Made by a program: the position numbers and the translations under genes
Part shown: positions 6,191 through 8,575 of the stretch, one piece after another
How positions within the stretch are numbered: position 1 is the stretch's first letter
Layout: each line of letters begins with the position of its first letter
Source: Sulfurimonas sp.
Lineage (GTDB): Bacteria > Campylobacterota > Campylobacteria > Campylobacterales > Sulfurimonadaceae
Length of the DNA stretch: 8,575 nt
NCBI GenBank assembly: GCA_002733945.2
Contig: NVXO02000002.1
Span: forward strand, 164,307-172,881
Reading direction: 5' to 3'
The notes under the pieces: model-generated
The model's input: only the letters and a program-made list of their open reading frames with translations
What the model was told of the DNA's origin: nothing
The model's database searches: none

Positions 6191-6252
6191 GGTTAAAGCA
6201 CCACACTTACGCTTTAGCGACGGTGGTGTCGGCATTTAGTGCCAGATTAACC
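6191..6252. repeat. Nested inverted repeats at the 3' end of fusA
   Basis: The outer arms GGTTAA (6191-6196) and TTAACC (6247-6252) enclose two hairpins. One has arms CACCAC (6199-6204) and GTGGTG (6223-6228), with a CGCT/AGCG mini-stem inside (6210-6219). The other is GGCA (6231-6234) with TGCC (6240-6243). Drawn together they make a three-way junction whose closing stem contains the fusA stop codon. TAAAGC (6194-6199) can alternatively pair with GCTTTA (6211-6216), so a second fold competes. Stability was not computed. Confidence 0.4.
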
Positions 6253-8337
6253 GTTACGTTTTTTCTGAATTTCTTCAGATACAGCTTTAGGAACTTCAGC
6301 ATAGTGATCAAATTCCATAGAGTAAGTTGCACGACCTTGAGTAGCTGAACGAAGATCAGTTGAGTAACCAAACATTTCAGATAAAGGAACGTGAGCATCA
6401 ACGATTTTACTACCTGCACGGTCGCCCATAGCATTGATTTGTCCACGACGACGGTTAAGGTCACCGATAACATCACCCATATTCTCTTCAGGTGTTTCAA
6501 CTTCAACTTTCATCATTGGCTCAAGGATTGCTGGATTAGCAATACGACAAGCAGCTTTGAAACCCATAGAAGCAGCAAGTTTAAATGCCATCTCATTTGA
6601 ATCGACATCATGGTAAGAACCATCATAAAGAGTTACATCGATATCTTCCATTGGGTATCCAGCAAGAACACCAGTTTGCATAGCTTCCTCACAACCTTTC
6701 TTAACAGCTGGAATAAATTCTTTAGGAACAGATCCACCTTTAATAGCATTATGGAAAACATAACCTGTATCTTTTTCACCTGGCTTAACAGTAAGGTAAA
6801 CATGACCAAATTGACCACGACCACCAGATTGCTTAGCATATTTGTACTCTTGATTTACTTCTTTTCTAATTGACTCTCTATAAGAAACTTGTGGTGCACC
6901 AACTTCAGCTTCAACAGAGAACTCACGCTTCATACGGTCAACAAGAATCTCAAGGTGTAACTCACCCATTCCAGAGATAATAGTCTGACCAGTCTCTTCA
7001 TCAGTGTTAACTCTAAAAGAAGGATCTTCAGCTGCTAGTTTAGATAAAGCGATACCCATTTTTTCTTGGTCAGCTTTAGTTTTTGGCTCAACTGCAACAG
7101 AGATAACAGGATCCGGGAAATCCATTCTTTCAAGAACAACTTTTTCTTCACCCTGGCATAAAGTATCACCAGTAGTTGTAGATTTAAGACCAACAACAGC
7201 ACCGATTTCACCAGCATAGATAGTTTTAATCTCTTCACGTTTGATTGCATGCATCTTAACGATACGTCCAATTCTCTCTTTTTTATCTTTAGTAGAGTTG
7301 TGTACAAATGAACCTGAGTCTAATGAACCACGGTAAACACGAATAAAAGTAAGCACACCAACGAATGGATCTGTCATAATTTTAAATGCTAATGCTGCAA
7401 AATCACCATCATCAGTTGAAGGAACTTCTACTTCTACTTCTTCATCATCCATAAGTGTACCCGTAATTGGAGCAGACTCAACTGGAGAAGGTAAGTAATC
7501 AACAACAGCATCAAGTAAAGTCTGAACACCCTTGTTCTTAAATGCAGTACCTGGAGTCATTGGAACAACAGCCATACCAAGTGTAGCAGCTTTAATAGCA
7601 GCTTTTAGCTCATCTTGTGTAAACTCTTCACCCTCTAAAAATTTTTCAGCAAACTCTTCATTACCTTCTACATCAGAAAGTGTTTCAAGCATTTTTTCTC
7701 TGTACTCATTAGAAATTTCTTGTAATGATTCACGAATATCTTGCTCATGGTAATCAGAACCCATTTCTGCATCAGCATCCCAAACTATTTCTTTCATTTT
7801 TACTAAGTCAACAACACCTTCGAACTCAGCTTCTGCACCAATAGGTAGTTGAAAAGGCATTGGATTACCTTTAAGACGGTCTCTAATTTGACGCTCAACT
7901 TCATAGAAATCTGCACCAGTTCTGTCCATCTTGTTAACAAAAACAATAGAAGGAACTTTATAACGATTACGTTGTCTCCAAACTGTCTCTGATTGGGGCT
8001 GAACACCACCAACAGCACAAAATACTGAAACAGCACCATCAAGAACACGCATAGAACGCTCAACTTCAATAGTAAAGTCAACGTGTCCCGGAGTATCTAT
8101 AATGTTAATTTGTTTTCCGTTCCACTCACAAGTAGTAGCAGCAGAAGTAATTGTAATACCACGCTCTTGCTCTTGTTCCATCCAGTCCATAGTAGCAGCA
8201 CCATCATGTACCTCACCAATTTTATGCTCAACACCAGTGTAGAAAAGAATTCTTTCTGTAGTTGTAGTTTTACCTGCATCAATGTGTGCAGCAATACCGA
8301 TGTTTCTTACGTCGTTTAGTTTGTGACTTCTTGCCAT
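6247..8337 (-). CDS. fusA: Translation elongation factor G
   Basis: GTPase that drives tRNA-mRNA translocation and, with ribosome recycling factor, subunit splitting. The 696 residues are full length (E. coli has 704). GTPase motifs are all present: G1 AHIDAGKT (17-24), G2 RGITI (59-63), G3 DTPGH (81-85, with the catalytic His85), G4 NKMD (135-138) and a G5-like GTAFKN (263-268). Domain II follows from about 290. Domain IV carries [13 protein letters not shown] (502-514), and domain V has RRRGQI (629-634) and the conserved [20 protein letters not shown]. The start at 8337 has an AAGG block (8351-8348) ten bases upstream. It follows rpsG as in the str operon, but across an unusually long 191-bp gap with a candidate internal promoter. 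No tufA follows; the next gene downstream is unrelated. Confidence 0.98.
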   Translation of the reverse strand: MARSHKLNDVRNIGIAAHIDAGKTTTTERILFYTGVEHKIGEVHDGAATMDWMEQEQERGITITSAATTCEWNGKQINIIDTPGHVDFTIEVERSMRVLDGAVSVFCAVGGVQPQSETVWRQRNRYKVPSIVFVNKMDRTGADFYEVERQIRDRLKGNPMPFQLPIGAEAEFEGVVDLVKMKEIVWDADAEMGSDYHEQDIRESLQEISNEYREKMLETLSDVEGNEEFAEKFLEGEEFTQDELKAAIKAATLGMAVVPMTPGTAFKNKGVQTLLDAVVDYLPSPVESAPITGTLMDDEEVEVEVPSTDDGDFAALAFKIMTDPFVGVLTFIRVYRGSLDSGSFVHNSTKDKKERIGRIVKMHAIKREEIKTIYAGEIGAVVGLKSTTTGDTLCQGEEKVVLERMDFPDPVISVAVEPKTKADQEKMGIALSKLAAEDPSFRVNTDEETGQTIISGMGELHLEILVDRMKREFSVEAEVGAPQVSYRESIRKEVNQEYKYAKQSGGRGQFGHVYLTVKPGEKDTGYVFHNAIKGGSVPKEFIPAVKKGCEEAMQTGVLAGYPMEDIDVTLYDGSYHDVDSNEMAFKLAASMGFKAACRIANPAILEPMMKVEVETPEENMGDVIGDLNRRRGQINAMGDRAGSKIVDAHVPLSEMFGYSTDLRSATQGRATYSMEFDHYAEVPKAVSEEIQKKRNG

Positions 8338-8347
8338 AGTTTTAGTA

Positions 8348-8351
8348 CCTT
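8348..8351 (-). promoter_or_regulatory. Ribosome binding site of fusA
   Basis: AAGG on the - strand lies ten bases before the ATG at 8337 and supports that start. Confidence 0.5.
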
Positions 8352-8371
8352 GTTATATAAGTTGAGAGATA

Positions 8372-8412
8372 AGCTCTTTTATAAATAAAAAATATTTACT
8401 TACAAAAGAGCT
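8372..8412. repeat. Long inverted repeat upstream of fusA
   Basis: The arms AGCTCTTTT (8372-8380) and AAAAGAGCT (8404-8412) match perfectly over 9 bp. An inner pair, TAAATA (8382-8387) with TATTTA (8393-8398), extends the stem around a five-base loop. It could be a leader hairpin in read-through mRNA from rpsG. It also overlays a candidate fusA promoter, so an operator role is an alternative. Confidence 0.5.
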
Positions 8413-8417
8413 GTCAA
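8389..8417 (-). promoter_or_regulatory. Candidate internal promoter of fusA
   Basis: On the - strand a perfect TTGACA (8417-8412) is followed after 17 bp by TATTTT (8394-8389). Transcription would begin near 8382, giving a leader of about 45 bases that includes the Shine-Dalgarno. A consensus -35 is uncommon in this phylum, which makes the match noteworthy but does not prove activity. Confidence 0.4.
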
Positions 8418-8428
8418 TGTTAAGTGTT

Positions 8429-8488
8429 GTTAACACAAAAATTTGCTAGCAAATTTGAGCTTACTGCTGAAGTAAACCCAGTGTTAAC
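8429..8488. repeat. Three-way-junction-like inverted repeats in the rpsG-fusA gap
   Basis: The outer arms GTTAACAC (8429-8436) and GTGTTAAC (8481-8488) match perfectly over 8 bp. They enclose a perfect 18-bp palindrome, AAATTTGCTAGCAAATTT (8439-8456), and a smaller hairpin with arms TTACT (8461-8465) and AGTAA (8471-8475). Read on the - strand, the palindrome is followed by two more T, so it could act as a weak attenuator. Energies were not computed. Confidence 0.45.
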
Positions 8489-8518
8489 GTAGTTAAGGGA
8501 ATTACTTCCCTTAGCGTT
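8486..8518. repeat. Hairpin just after rpsG
   Basis: TAAGGGAA (8494-8501) and TTCCCTTA (8506-8513) form a perfect 8-bp stem with a four-base loop. Outer arms AACG (8486-8489) and CGTT (8515-8518) extend it across an internal loop. It begins about 10 bases past the rpsG stop and has no T run, so it is more likely a processing or stability element than a terminator. Its outer arm overlaps the closing stem of the neighbouring three-way junction. Confidence 0.5.
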
Positions 8519-8528
8519 TAATAGAAGC

Positions 8529-8575
8529 CTACCAGCGATAGTGAGCAAATGCTTTATTTGCTTCAGCCATTCTGT
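8529..8575 (-). CDS. rpsG: 30S ribosomal protein S7, C-terminal tip
   Basis: Only the last 14 residues are in the window (RMAEANKAFAHYRW, then TAG). This is the characteristic C-terminus of bacterial S7, where MAEANxAFAHYRW is strongly conserved. S7 binds the 3' domain of 16S rRNA and nucleates assembly of the small-subunit head; in E. coli it also represses the str operon. The position immediately upstream of fusA on the same strand is the standard str operon order. The start and most of the gene lie beyond the right edge. Confidence 0.9.
   Translation of the reverse strand, partial: RMAEANKAFAHYRW

Noticed and set aside
6191..6252. Integron attC-like or tRNA-like element, suggested by the GTTAA ends and internal stems.
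   Set aside because: The ends do not match the attC core consensus on either strand and no integrase is nearby; arm lengths and lack of a T-loop exclude a tRNA.
6391..8319. Several open frames of 60-92 codons, on both strands, lying within fusA.
   Set aside because: They are shadows of the strongly conserved EF-G frame; their products are low-complexity and have no Shine-Dalgarno or recognisable domains.
8439..8456. 18-bp perfect palindrome taken as an insertion or recombination target.
   Set aside because: It occurs only once in the window, with no flanking duplication or recombinase gene, so an RNA hairpin or regulator site is simpler.
1..8575. CRISPR array, insertion sequence, prophage or defence genes.
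   Set aside because: No spaced direct repeats, transposase, integrase, nuclease or toxin-antitoxin pair is visible; all recognised genes are housekeeping.

Overview
The window reads as a chromosomal segment of a campylobacterotal (epsilonproteobacterial) species, most like Sulfurimonas or a close relative. The evidence is low GC, many Lys/Ile/Asn codons, protein sequences that resemble Campylobacter/Helicobacter/Sulfurimonas homologues, and two gene orders known from that group: flgC-fliE-ftsI and rpsG-fusA. The assignment rests on recalled family sequences, not on a search.

Layout. From the left edge, on the + strand, come the 3' part of flgC (proximal rod), fliE (MS ring-rod junction) and ftsI (septal class B penicillin-binding protein), tightly packed as one flagellar/cell-wall operon. 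The next genes alternate strand: panC (-, pantothenate synthesis), prfB (+, release factor 2), a small two-helix membrane protein (-), an Ate/Bpt-type aminoacyl-tRNA-protein transferase (+) and a secreted coiled-coil protein of unknown function (-). The right end, read leftward, is the 3' tip of rpsG followed by fusA (EF-G), which is the end of the ribosomal str operon.

Coding density is very high. ftsI and panC overlap tail to tail by 54 bp, prfB and the small membrane gene are separated by 7 bp, and ate and the secreted-protein gene share 4 bp. The 51-bp panC/prfB divergent gap holds two mirror-image TATAAT boxes. No gene-free stretch exceeds 300 bp. The largest are the rpsG-fusA gap (191 bp) and the fusA 3' gap (138 bp). 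Both are rich in perfect inverted repeats, and each can be drawn as a three-way junction closed by a stem containing GTTAA/TTAAC.

Functionally this is housekeeping sequence: motility, division, CoA precursor synthesis, translation termination and elongation, and N-degron tagging. I see no defence system, mobile element, CRISPR array, tRNA or rRNA. The points most worth checking are non-coding: the structured flanks of fusA, a TATAAT placed so that ftsI would be leaderless, and the overlapping bidirectional promoter. The two uncharacterised envelope proteins are also worth a look. I did not find convincing evidence of a novel multi-gene system.
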